Assembly (NCBI GenBank): GCA_022822275.1
Contig: JAJEBZ010000255.1
Span: 1-32,124, forward strand
DNA: 32,124 nt
Origin: Candidatus Poribacteria bacterium
GTDB lineage: Bacteria; Poribacteria; WGA-4E; WGA-3G
Reading direction: 5' to 3'
The notes beneath the pieces were generated by a model that made no database searches, was not told the origin of the DNA, and saw only the letters and a program-made list of their open reading frames with translations. The stretch's first letter is position 1. Every line of letters begins with the position of its first letter. The translations under genes and the position numbers were made by a program. Shown here one piece after another: positions 1 to 7,291 of the stretch.

Positions 1-141
1 AATGGGGCACTTTTGTAGCACAAACTGTTAGTTTGTGCAGATGCGGACACAAACTAACAGTTTGTGCTACAACACCCCTGGTAGGTTCGGTTTCCTAACC
101 GAACCGAACATAATGTCCAATTAATTCTAAAGTCTACTATA
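1..141. repeat. MITE-like palindromic repeat A, left end cut by window
   Basis: A perfect 23-bp inverted repeat (15-37 and 48-70) with a 10-nt loop carries the core GTAGCACAAACTGTTAGTTT. Each arm is itself nearly palindromic. Positions 114-141 resemble the right terminal inverted repeat of the element at 2901-3059, and positions 2-9 resemble the inner end of the matching left repeat. I infer a small non-autonomous element whose outer left end lies outside the window. It ends about 10 bases before atpB and contains no ORF. Confidence 0.65.
84..105. repeat. Perfect 9-bp hairpin inside repeat A
   Basis: GGTTCGGTT (84-92) and AACCGAACC (97-105) are exact reverse complements around the 4-nt loop TCCT. 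No T-run follows on either strand, so it is not a typical intrinsic terminator. It is preceded by GTA, like the GTAGGTT-type palindromic repeats seen at 25944-25974 and, degenerately, at 5661-5682. Confidence 0.6.
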
Positions 142-143
142 AT
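138..143 (+). promoter_or_regulatory. Candidate -10 box of atpB (leaderless?)
   Basis: A consensus TATAAT lies 8 bases before the atpB ATG at 152. A start point about 7 bases downstream would fall at roughly 150, leaving almost no 5' leader, and there is no Shine-Dalgarno sequence before this ATG. The -35 region (about 114-120) is poor. The box straddles the end of repeat A. Upstream read-through from outside the window is possible. Confidence 0.4.
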
Positions 144-151
144 TATATAAG

Positions 152-1039
152 ATGAAAAAAATATCGTTTATCTGTTTAGTTATTGCTCTCTGTTTTATAG
201 CAATGACCAACACATTCGCAGCAGAAGATGCGTCTACAGATGGGGCAGACGCTGATAATTCTGGCAAAACTCCCATCCAACATTACGGTTACCGTTCCTG
301 GTTCTCTTTTATATCGCAATTATTACCGAATAATGTAATCCCTGAACCAACTCGATGGCATCAACCGGACCTGATCCCAAATACATACTTTGCTGTTATC
401 GTCCTAACTCTGTTTTTTATCTTCGCAACCCGGAAATTAAAGCGGATTCCAGAAGGAAAAGGACAAACCCTATTAGAGGTGTTTGTAGGTGGTATCACGG
501 ACTTCTTTGGAGGTATTTTAGGTGACCACGGCAAAAAGTATATCCCATTCGTTGGCTCCTACTTCATCTTCATTCTCTTCCTGAATTATCTTGGAATCAT
601 TCCCGGGCTTCAACCGCCAACAGCAGATTTGAATACAACACTCGCCCTCGGTATAACCGCTGTTATCGGCGTTCAAATTATCGCTATTAAAGAGAGCGGA
701 GTCGGCGGTTATCTGAAACATTTAGCTGGGAACCCGCCATGGTTAGGATTTTTGATGTTCCCGCTGGAAATTGTTGCACAGCTATCGCGGGCAGGTTCAC
801 TCGCCGTACGGCTTTTCGGTAATATTTTCGGAGAAAAATCGGTTGTTATTGAACTAACAAAACTCGGACTTATCGTGCTAATTGCAGATACTATACCGAT
901 TATTCCAGTGCAAGTACCGATGTTATTCTTCGGGCTCTTCGCTGGCTTCCTACAGGCATTCGTTTTTACTATCTTAACATCTATCTACATCGTGCTGTTT
1001 ATAGAGCATGATGACGAAGCGCATGAAGCGCATCATTAA
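152..1039 (+). CDS. atpB: F1Fo ATP synthase subunit a
   Basis: Subunit a is the membrane stator that forms the two ion half-channels facing the c-ring. The 295-residue product begins with a signal-like segment (MKKISFICLVIALCFIAMTN, then TFAAED), followed by several membrane helices. The family hallmark SLAVRLFGN is present, with the essential arginine at about residue 220. The C-terminus is short and His/Asp/Glu rich. It is the first gene of an atpB-E-F-H-A-G run on the plus strand. The ATG at 152 has no visible ribosome-binding site but lies just after a TATAAT box, so a leaderless transcript is possible. The N-terminal signal-like extension is seen in some bacterial a subunits; alternative starts are not better supported. 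No atpI is visible upstream, although the window begins only 151 bases before the gene. Confidence 0.97.
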   Translation: MKKISFICLVIALCFIAMTNTFAAEDASTDGADADNSGKTPIQHYGYRSWFSFISQLLPNNVIPEPTRWHQPDLIPNTYFAVIVLTLFFIFATRKLKRIPEGKGQTLLEVFVGGITDFFGGILGDHGKKYIPFVGSYFIFILFLNYLGIIPGLQPPTADLNTTLALGITAVIGVQIIAIKESGVGGYLKHLAGNPPWLGFLMFPLEIVAQLSRAGSLAVRLFGNIFGEKSVVIELTKLGLIVLIADTIPIIPVQVPMLFFGLFAGFLQAFVFTILTSIYIVLFIEHDDEAHEAHH

Positions 1040-1076
1040 ACTCTGTCGGACAAGGAAAACTTGTCCCTATCTGTCC

Positions 1077-1084
1077 AAGGAGGA
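1077..1084 (+). promoter_or_regulatory. Strong ribosome-binding site setting the atpE start
   Basis: AAGGAGGA lies 6 bases before the ATG at 1091. It favours that start over the in-frame TTG at 1061, which has no such site and would add ten non-conserved residues. Confidence 0.8.
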
Positions 1085-1090
1085 CATTTC

Positions 1091-1441
1091 ATGATTTATT
1101 TAGCAGTATTAGCGTTTGGTGTCACCTTAGGTTTGCCAATCGCTGTCATTTTTGCCTCAAGGGCACAAGGTAGCGCAACAAGCACCGCACTTGAGGGAAT
1201 CGCACGTCAACCTGAATCAGCTGCGAAAATACAAACCGCAATGATCATCGGTTTAGCTCTGATAGAATCCCTTGTTATCTATTCGTTGCTCATGTTCTTT
1301 ATCTTAGTCGGAAAACTTCCCGGCGTTGATGTTAAAGAAAACACAATTACAGTCAAAGATGCAATTGAAGCTGCCAGTCAGGCACCCACTAACCACGGTG
1401 CAAGTGTAGAAATAGAAGGACAGGCAGACGAAAATCAATAA
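1091..1441 (+). CDS. atpE: F1Fo ATP synthase subunit c
   Basis: Subunit c forms the rotating ion-binding ring of Fo. From the ATG at 1091 the product has 116 residues: helix 1 at about 1-24, the polar loop GIARQPES at about 36-43, helix 2 at about 48-73, then an unusual hydrophilic tail of some 40 residues (typical c subunits have 75-90 residues in all). The ion-binding carboxylate is Glu59 in LIESLVIYS. Gln26, Glu59, Ser60 and Tyr64 fall at positions equivalent to Gln32, Glu65, Ser66 and Tyr70 of the Na+-translocating Ilyobacter ring. The serine directly after the glutamate is the informative residue, because proton-type rings such as those of chloroplasts have Gln and Tyr but Ala there. Na+ specificity is inferred, not shown. 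A 138-bp gap with hairpins separates it from atpF. Confidence 0.95.
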   Translation: MIYLAVLAFGVTLGLPIAVIFASRAQGSATSTALEGIARQPESAAKIQTAMIIGLALIESLVIYSLLMFFILVGKLPGVDVKENTITVKDAIEAASQAPTNHGASVEIEGQADENQ

Positions 1442-1579
1442 CTCGGACCTCTAACACGTTGGGGCATCTCAACAATAAACAGCCCCAACAGGTTGAGGTA
1501 TTTTAGCAGATTGCGCGCTATTTTCTTTATTGAATTTCACACGTTGCGCGCAGCATGCATTACGAAATAGAGACCGTTT
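1442..1579 (+). promoter_or_regulatory. atpE-atpF intercistronic region with competing hairpins
   Basis: GTTGGGGC (1458-1465) pairs with GCCCCAAC (1482-1489), an 8-bp stem with a 16-nt loop. The loop contains CTCAAC (1468-1473), which can instead pair with GTTGAG (about 1492-1497). The second pairing crosses the first, so the two would be mutually exclusive or form a pseudoknot. TTGCGCGC also occurs twice (about 1511 and 1542). No ORF is visible. A role in c-to-b stoichiometry or mRNA processing is only inferred. Confidence 0.4.
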
Positions 1580-2161
1580 ATGAAGAAAATATTCGCATGT
1601 TGTTTCATTCTCATAGTGATTTGTTTCCAAAACGTATTCGCCGCTGATCCCCCTGCCGGTGGGGGACTGTTATCTGATCTCGGTATTGACCCAAAGACTA
1701 TTTTGCTACAAGTCATCGGTTTTCTGGTAGTACTTGCTGTCCTTTGGAAGTTTGTCTTCGGAAAAGTCGGTGGACTTTTAGAGGAACGCCGCACTGAAAT
1801 TACAACGCAGTTAGACCAACTCAAAACTGACCGAGAAGAATTGGATCGTCTAACCGCGGAAACACGGCAACGATTAGGTGATATTGAAACCGAAGCACAA
1901 GCCAAAATCCAAGCAGCAATTGAGCAGGGGAACACTGAACGACAGCAAATTGTCGCACAAGCAAGACAAGAAGCTGAAGATGAAATAGCAAGAGCACGTG
2001 CCGAAATCCAACGCGAAAAAGATGAGGCTATCTCTGAACTCAGAGGCGTTGTCGCGGAACTCGCTATTGATGCCGCAAGCAAAATTATCAGTGCAGAATT
2101 GACACCAGAAAGACACCAAAGTATTATTGATGCTTCCATTAGCAGGTTGTCAGCGGAATAG
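1580..2161 (+). CDS. atpF: F1Fo ATP synthase subunit b
   Basis: Subunit b is the peripheral stalk linking subunit a in the membrane to delta and alpha in the cytoplasm. The 193-residue product has a signal-like N-terminus ending at about FAADPPAGG, a membrane helix at about 40-60 (KTILLQVIGFLVVLAVLWKF), then a long charged helix of heptad type over about 65-180, typical of b subunits. A 200-residue ORF on the opposite strand over the same bases is a shadow. The ribosome-binding site before the ATG at 1580 is weak. The N-terminal pre-sequence resembles the one on subunit a, which suggests that these lineage-specific leaders are real. Only one b-type gene is present, with no b' paralogue. Confidence 0.95.
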   Translation: MKKIFACCFILIVICFQNVFAADPPAGGGLLSDLGIDPKTILLQVIGFLVVLAVLWKFVFGKVGGLLEERRTEITTQLDQLKTDREELDRLTAETRQRLGDIETEAQAKIQAAIEQGNTERQQIVAQARQEAEDEIARARAEIQREKDEAISELRGVVAELAIDAASKIISAELTPERHQSIIDASISRLSAE

Positions 2162-2255
2162 TTACCAGCTATCAGTTGTCAGTCACAAGGGACTGCTTGT
2201 AGACGAAAACTTCTTAACTGACGACTGAAAACTACTAACTGAAAACTATTAAAGG
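2162..2255. repeat. Short CAGTTGTCAGT-type inverted repeat between atpF and atpH
   Basis: AGCTATCAGTTGTCAGTC (2167-2184) is an imperfect inverted match to the stretch 2209-2251, which holds the unit ACTGAAAACTA twice. The same word family (AGTTATCAG, CAGTTAAGA) reappears on both sides of the MITE between atpH and atpA. It holds no ORF. The ribosome-binding site of atpH (AAAGGTG, about 2251) lies at its right edge. Confidence 0.5.
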
Positions 2256-2267
2256 TGAAAACAAACT

Positions 2268-2807
2268 ATGAGAGACATTCGAGTCGCAAAACCTTATGCC
2301 CGCGCACTATACGAAGCGGCTATGGAACAGCGCGTACTACCCTCTATCGCAGCTGACATCGTAACACTGAAAGCGTTGTCTGAACAGTCTGAGGAATTTA
2401 GAGAATTTATTAACACACCTCTGATCTCCCCTCAATTGAAAAGCAACCTGTTTCAACAGCTGTTCACTGGTGGATTGCATCCGTTGACGATTAATTTCTT
2501 AAAACTTATTGCACAAAAACAACGTGAAAGTTACATTGACGCAATAATGAATGCATTTTCATCTATTGTTGATGAAGCCGCTGGCAGAATCGTGGCAAAA
2601 GTAACGACAGCCGTGCCAATCTCACAAGACCAAGCACAACGACTCGTCCAGCAACTAAGCGCATACTCAGGAAAACAGGTGCGATTAGGGGCCGAAACTG
2701 ACGAACAGATCCAGGGTGGATTTATTGTGAAGTTAGGCGACACCGTTTTTGATGCAAGTGTCGCAACACAACTCCAACGTTTGAAACGACAACTCGCAAA
2801 AGGATAA
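2268..2807 (+). CDS. atpH: F1Fo ATP synthase subunit delta
   Basis: Delta (OSCP family) caps the F1 head and binds the b stalk. The 179-residue length is normal. The N-terminal six-helix domain begins RVAKPYARALYEAA. The C-terminal signature GGFIVKLGDTVFDASVATQL is the conserved delta ending. An AAAGGTG ribosome-binding site precedes the ATG at 2268. Repeat DNA flanks the gene on both sides (2162-2255 and 2808-3106), so its distance from atpF and atpA is far greater than is usual in atp operons. Confidence 0.96.
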   Translation: MRDIRVAKPYARALYEAAMEQRVLPSIAADIVTLKALSEQSEEFREFINTPLISPQLKSNLFQQLFTGGLHPLTINFLKLIAQKQRESYIDAIMNAFSSIVDEAAGRIVAKVTTAVPISQDQAQRLVQQLSAYSGKQVRLGAETDEQIQGGFIVKLGDTVFDASVATQLQRLKRQLAKG

Positions 2808-3106
2808 TAGTTATTAGTTATCAGTTATCAGCAATCAGTTAAGAGATAGAGTTGTAACAATTTGCGCCGATTTGACATGTACCAAAAAGGGATAGATTAT
2901 TATACTGAACTTTGAAATTATTGGGACACTTTGATAAATCTATTTTGGAAACATAACGGACAATAGAAGTTGTAGCACAAACTTTTAGTTTGTGCCGATG
3001 AGACGCAAACTAAAAGTTTGCGCTACAGAGGTGTCCCATTAATTGTAGGTTTTACTATACAAGAATCTATTAACCGAAAACCGATAACTGAAGACTGATA
3101 ACTACT
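2808..3106. repeat. Composite repeat: outer inverted repeats enclosing a MITE
   Basis: The 319-bp gap between atpH and atpA has no gene. Outer arms at about 2809-2850 and 3065-3106 are imperfect reverse complements that share AGTTATCAG and a CAGTTAA.AGAT-like word. Between them lies the palindromic element at 2901-3059. The arrangement suggests one mobile repeat inserted into an older one. The atpA ribosome-binding site (AGAGG, about 3114) lies outside the right arm and is intact. Confidence 0.55.
2901..3059. mobile_element. MITE-like element B, 159 bp
   Basis: The terminal inverted repeats at 2901-2929 and 3031-3059 match at 21 of 29 positions by hand alignment, including the inner GGGACAC/GTGTCCC and the outer TATA/TATA. 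The centre is an inverted repeat of GTAGCACAAACTTTTAGTTT type (2972-2994 and 3004-3026). There is no ORF, so mobilisation would need a transposase supplied elsewhere. Ends in TA-rich sequence would fit a Tc1/mariner-IS630-type mover, but that is inference. Confidence 0.65.
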
Positions 3107-3126
3107 TCTCACAGAGGAATGATAAT

Positions 3127-4764
3127 ATGGCAAGAGAAGTCCGACCGGACGAAATATCAAATATATTAAAACAGCAACTACAACAGTTTGAACAAGACGT
3201 GGATGTCTATGACTCTGGCACTGTGCTGGAAGTCGGCGATGGCATTGCACGGGTGCATGGGCTTGCAAACGCAATGGCAAGCGAAATGATCGAATTCCCT
3301 AATGACATTTACGGCATCGCTTTTAACCTTGAAGAAGACAACGTCGGGTGTGTGCTGTTCGGTGAAGACCAACTTATACATGAAGGCGATACTGTTAAAC
3401 GCACCGGCAGACTGGCAGAAGTCCCTGTCGGTGAAGCACTCCTCGGACGCATCGTAGATGCTCTCGGAGAGCCTATTGATGGCTTGGGAGATATTGAAAC
3501 TGAACACAGACTCCCCGTAGAACAGAAAGGGTTAGGCATCGTTCAACGACAACCCGTTAGCGAACCGCTTTACACAGGTTTGAAAGCTATTGACAGTTTA
3601 ACCCCAATCGGTAGAGGACAACGGGAACTCATTATCGGTGACCGTCGGACTGGAAAAACAGCCATCGCAATAGATGCTATTCTGAGCCAAAGAAATACAG
3701 ATGTCTATTGTATCTATGTTGCTATCGGTCAAAAAGGGTCAACACTGGCACAGGTGGCAAGCACCTTGCGTGAACACAATGCATTGGAATATACGACTAT
3801 CGTATCTGCCCCCGCAAGTGCACCATCACCACTTCAATACCTTGCCCCCTATTCCGGCACATCCATGGCGGAATATTACCGAGATAACGGCAAACACGCA
3901 CTCATCATTTACGATGATCTAACAAAACACGCGTGGGCATATCGTCAAATGTCACTACTTTCCCGCAGACCACCGGGGCGAGAAGCATATCCCGGTGATG
4001 TGTTCTATCTACATTCACGTCTGTTAGAACGCGCTGCAAAACTCAGTGACGATTTAGGCGGTGGTTCTCTGACCGCACTGCCTATCATTGAAATCTTTGA
4101 AGGCGACTTGACAACCTATATCCCAACAAACGTTATCTCTATCACCGATGGGCAGATATATCTCACAACGGATCTATTTAACCAAGGGGTAAGACCTGCT
4201 ATTGATGTCGGTACTTCTGTTTCGCGTGTCGGAGGTGATGCACAGGTCAAAGCGATGAAATCGGACGAAGTTGCAGGCACGCTAAAACTCGACCTCGCAA
4301 GTTTCCGAGAAGTTGCTGCCTTTGCTCAATTCGGATCAGATCTGGATGCGTCAACACAATCTCTGCTCCTACGCGGTACACGCCTCGTGGAATTGCTGAA
4401 ACAACCACAATATGAACCGATGCCTGTTGAACGCGAAGTCGCATCCATATTCTGCGGCACAAATGGCTATTTGGACGATGTGCCTGAATCAGAGGTGGCA
4501 CGATTTGAATCTGAATTTCTGCAATACCTTGACAGAAATCATGCGGAACTCCTCTCTGAAATCGCAGAAACAGGATTGCTTGAAGGCGAATCACTTGAGG
4601 CATTACACGCTGCAGCCAAAGCATTCAAAGAGAACTGGAGTGATACGCCACCTGAACAACCGCAAGTAGAGGACGTGGCAGCAGAAGAAGTTTCTCCAGA
4701 GGAAGCAGCAACGGAAGAAACTGCGACAAAAGAGGTAGAGGAAACACCAGCAGAAGGTGAATAA
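3127..4764 (+). CDS. atpA: F1Fo ATP synthase subunit alpha
   Basis: Alpha forms the F1 hexamer together with beta. The 545-residue product has the beta-barrel N-domain, the Walker A-type motif GDRRTGKT (171-178), the [20 protein letters not shown] region and the arginine finger in [10 protein letters not shown] (Arg377). The end differs from the usual length of about 505-513: the last 35 or so residues form a very acidic Glu/Ala/Thr-rich tail that is probably disordered. The ATG at 3127 has AGAGG about 9 bases upstream. Its stop is 2 bases before atpG, so the two are translationally close. Its partner atpD is not in this window. Confidence 0.98.
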   Translation: MAREVRPDEISNILKQQLQQFEQDVDVYDSGTVLEVGDGIARVHGLANAMASEMIEFPNDIYGIAFNLEEDNVGCVLFGEDQLIHEGDTVKRTGRLAEVPVGEALLGRIVDALGEPIDGLGDIETEHRLPVEQKGLGIVQRQPVSEPLYTGLKAIDSLTPIGRGQRELIIGDRRTGKTAIAIDAILSQRNTDVYCIYVAIGQKGSTLAQVASTLREHNALEYTTIVSAPASAPSPLQYLAPYSGTSMAEYYRDNGKHALIIYDDLTKHAWAYRQMSLLSRRPPGREAYPGDVFYLHSRLLERAAKLSDDLGGGSLTALPIIEIFEGDLTTYIPTNVISITDGQIYLTTDLFNQGVRPAIDVGTSVSRVGGDAQVKAMKSDEVAGTLKLDLASFREVAAFAQFGSDLDASTQSLLLRGTRLVELLKQPQYEPMPVEREVASIFCGTNGYLDDVPESEVARFESEFLQYLDRNHAELLSEIAETGLLEGESLEALHAAAKAFKENWSDTPPEQPQVEDVAAEEVSPEEAATEETATKEVEETPAEGE

Positions 4765-4766
4765 TC

Positions 4767-5645
4767 ATGGCTACGTTACGAGAAATTCGGCGACGAATCG
4801 CCAGCATAAAAAATATTGAACAGGTTACAGATGCAATGCGTGTTGTCGCAGCAGCAAGACTCCGCCGTGCACAAGAAAATATAACCGCAACGCGACCCTA
4901 CGCAGACAAACTAAACGCAATACTCGGTCATCTCATCTCACAGATGGACATTGAGCAGGAAGCACTGACACATCCACTGCTTGAAGAACGCGAAGTAAAG
5001 CACGTCTGCATCATTTCCGTGTCTGGTGATCGTGGGTTATGTGGGAGCTTCAACAGCAATGTCATCCGTACAACAACACAACAGATACAACACTATCAAG
5101 AAAACGGTGCTGATGTGACGCTTATCTGCATCGGTAGACGCACACAAGAACATTTCGACAGGCGCGGATACGACATCACCGATTCATACATCAACATCTT
5201 CCGCCAACTGGAATTTCAAACGGCAGTTGATGTCGTCCACGAATTTGAACATCTCTATATTGACAAAACGATCGACAAGGTTGAGGTGATTTACAACAAC
5301 TTCAAGTCTGCAATCCTCCAAACGGTACTTGTTGAACAACTCCTCCCATTAGAACCTATTGAACCAGAAGGTGACACGCTTTTCCTTGACTATATCTATG
5401 AACCGGGGCAGGTGGAACTCTTTGAAATGCTGCTCAGTAAACACCTGAACATGCAGATGTGGAAGGTGCTTTTAGACTCAAACGCAGCAGAACAAGCAGC
5501 CCGCATGGCAGCGATGGAAAACGCTACGCAGAAAGCAAAAGAACTCATTGACGAACTAATCCTACAACGCAACAGAGCACGTCAAACGCAGATTACAACG
5601 GAAATCTCCGAAATAGTCAGTGGCGCAGCCGCTCTGGAAGGTTAA
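4767..5645 (+). CDS. atpG: F1Fo ATP synthase subunit gamma
   Basis: Gamma is the central rotor shaft turning inside alpha3-beta3. The 292-residue product has the conserved N-terminus (LREIRRRIASIKNIEQVTDAM), the mid motif GDRGLCGSFN and the C-terminal helix ending with TQITTEISEIVSGAAAL. Length is normal. The start codon is 2 bases after the atpA stop, with GAAGGTGA just upstream inside atpA. In most bacteria atpD and atpC follow; here the next gene is unrelated and on the other strand, so this is the last gene of the plus-strand operon. Confidence 0.97.
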   Translation: MATLREIRRRIASIKNIEQVTDAMRVVAAARLRRAQENITATRPYADKLNAILGHLISQMDIEQEALTHPLLEEREVKHVCIISVSGDRGLCGSFNSNVIRTTTQQIQHYQENGADVTLICIGRRTQEHFDRRGYDITDSYINIFRQLEFQTAVDVVHEFEHLYIDKTIDKVEVIYNNFKSAILQTVLVEQLLPLEPIEPEGDTLFLDYIYEPGQVELFEMLLSKHLNMQMWKVLLDSNAAEQAARMAAMENATQKAKELIDELILQRNRARQTQITTEISEIVSGAAALEG

Positions 5646-5932
5646 GGATTATAAATCTCTGTAGGTTGAGTTTGCGAAACCCGTTCTATAACCCATCCAC
5701 TATTAGCCTATATTTCGGTCTTGGTGTTATCAGACACTTCCGATCAAATCATTATAATGCCTATTAGAACGGTATTATTGTCATTAACCGCTGATTTTTT
5801 GAATTAACGCCAAGTGATGCAGCTAACACAGATGGCTTGCTACATCACTTGGTAGGGGATAGATCCGAGTCCCTTGCTGTCAAGTTTTTAGTGCTATTAC
5901 AGACAACTAACATACTTGCATATAGGATAGAT
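5646..5932. other. Convergent intergenic region with hairpin
   Basis: This is the 287 bp between convergent ends (atpG on plus, the DUF4252/CBM9 gene on minus). It contains a perfect 10-bp inverted repeat, CCAAGTGATG (5810-5819) and CATCACTTGG (5843-5852), with a 23-nt loop and no following T-run. A degenerate GTAGGTTGAG...CGAAACCC repeat lies at 5661-5682. I see no ORF and no atpD remnant. It may serve as a two-way transcription end, but no clear intrinsic terminator is visible. Confidence 0.45.
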
Positions 5933-7132
5933 TTATGGTGGTAAAACTTTCAACCAATTGCCATCTTTGCTGTATGACTTCTCAATACCGACATTGGACC
6001 ACCAGGAATCTTCACCAGTCCGCTGTTGTTTCCTGTTGAAGTTAATCCCCATCTGGATCGGCTTGGTAGTACTGGGACGCATCAACATATTCCATGGGAT
6101 TTCCATCTCAACGACCCATCCATCATCAACAATCTTGGCAGCGGCATTCCAACGGTCAGCCAATTCATAAGTATTTAAAGTTTTATCCGCAAATTGGACA
6201 TATTTTTTTCCGATTGGGTTTACCATGAATTTTGTTCTCATTTTTGAATTATGTGTATGCATTGTGTCAATACTAAAGCAGACCGAGTCCTCGTTTGAAA
6301 AACTCTTTTGATCTTTAGTTTGAAGTGAAACGATTTTCTTAGGTTGTGAATCGTAGATGTACCAACCGACGTAGATTGCTTTTTCGGTATAAACTAATTT
6401 AACTTTAGTTTGATCTTTGACAGGTTTTTTTGTACTCACGTGTGTGAAGTTTTCAGCGTTCGGTGCAGATTTCCAACATTTATCATCAAGTTTTCCATCA
6501 ATTTTTGGTGGATTTTTGACTTTTACAGCCTGTAAACCTTTACTACTGATACCTTTAATTGCTTTTACTTCAAAATTAGGTTTAGAATCTAAGTTTAAAT
6601 TAAACTCTGGTAAACCGAATTCCATTATGTTACTAATTAATTCGCTAATTCGTTCTGCCTCAATTTCTCCTACAATATTAACAAGAATGACTTCTTCAGG
6701 TTTTGCTTGCATAATGATAGCAAATATTCCATAAGCGACATCCTCATCTAATTGTAGTCTGATTTCGACGATTTCTTTCGCATCCTTGATTTTAACCAGA
6801 ACTTCCCACTTCTCTTTTTTTAGTTTCTCTTGATAATATTGAATTAGTCTTTCTTCATCAACTGTACTTCGATCATAAGATCGAACATATATTCCATCAA
6901 GCATCTGTATGATTTCTGCTACTTCTGATGAAGAAGTAATGGATTTGGTAACCAGACTAATAAGTTTATCTGTCAAATTAATTTCAATCTTCGCTTCGGG
7001 AGTTTCTGGAAAATCAAAGTTAATGAGACCTTTTTGTACCTTCTTTTCTGCTGACACTTGATCAATAGGTATAATCCACAAAGCAATTAAACAGGTTAAT
7101 ATTATCAGTGCAAAGTGTCTACTAAGTTTCAT
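5933..7132 (-). CDS. Secreted DUF4252-like / CBM9-like fusion protein
   Basis: The 399-residue product has a signal peptide (MKLSRHFALIILTCLIALWI, to about VSA at 28). A DUF4252-like domain covers about 34-190 (FDFPETPEAKIEINLTDKL onwards, closely echoing the next upstream gene). From about 205 to the end comes a family 9 carbohydrate-binding-like module with PPKIDGKLDDKCWKSA, a central strand region and EMEIPWNML. CBM9-like modules bind sugars or occur as sensory/binding modules; the ligand here is unknown. AAAGGAG lies about 10 bases before the ATG. It follows the sigma/anti-sigma/DUF4252 genes on the same strand, after a 159-bp gap holding a degenerate repeat, so it is probably part of that regulon. 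The fusion may have arisen by duplication of the neighbouring DUF4252 gene. Confidence 0.65.
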   Translation of the reverse strand: MKLSRHFALIILTCLIALWIIPIDQVSAEKKVQKGLINFDFPETPEAKIEINLTDKLISLVTKSITSSSEVAEIIQMLDGIYVRSYDRSTVDEERLIQYYQEKLKKEKWEVLVKIKDAKEIVEIRLQLDEDVAYGIFAIIMQAKPEEVILVNIVGEIEAERISELISNIMEFGLPEFNLNLDSKPNFEVKAIKGISSKGLQAVKVKNPPKIDGKLDDKCWKSAPNAENFTHVSTKKPVKDQTKVKLVYTEKAIYVGWYIYDSQPKKIVSLQTKDQKSFSNEDSVCFSIDTMHTHNSKMRTKFMVNPIGKKYVQFADKTLNTYELADRWNAAAKIVDDGWVVEMEIPWNMLMRPSTTKPIQMGINFNRKQQRTGEDSWWSNVGIEKSYSKDGNWLKVLPP

Positions 7133-7182
7133 GGTGTTATTCTCCTTTCAGTATAATTTTCTTTTAGTTTATAAGGAGTTTC

Positions 7183-7278
7183 TGCTGTAGCACAAACTGT
7201 TAGTTTTGGTTTTCTTCTATGTGCCAACTGACAATTTATGCAACAGCGGTCTCAAAGTAATTATAGGCTTTACTATTT
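7183..7278. repeat. Degenerate palindromic repeat C
   Basis: GTAGCACAAACTGTTAGTTT at about 7185 matches the core of repeat A. The right side (7249-7278, ending TTTACTATT) resembles the right terminal repeat of element B. The inner palindrome is decayed (GTGCCAACTGACAATTTATG). It sits between two co-directional genes and looks like an old copy of the same family. Confidence 0.5.
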
Positions 7279-7291
7279 GTGATGCCCTTGT

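Noticed and set aside
1537-2139. 200-residue minus-strand ORF opposite atpF
   Set aside because: It lies wholly against a well-supported atpF, has low-complexity Ser/Ala/Ile content typical of an antisense shadow, and has no recognisable domain.
1-3106. CRISPR array
   Set aside because: The repeats are palindromic, few and irregularly spaced, with no regular spacers or cas genes; they fit MITE/REP-type elements.
5810-5852. Intrinsic terminator in the convergent gap
   Set aside because: The stem is perfect (10 bp) but neither side has a T-run in the direction of transcription, and the loop is long.
5850-5880. tRNA-like T-arm (GATCCGAGTCCC) in the convergent gap
   Set aside because: The loop is too long and no anticodon arm, D arm or acceptor stem can be assembled around it.
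5646-5932. Remnant of atpD/atpC after atpG
   Set aside because: I found no beta-subunit motifs (such as GGAGVGKT) or epsilon-like reading frame in this stretch on either strand.
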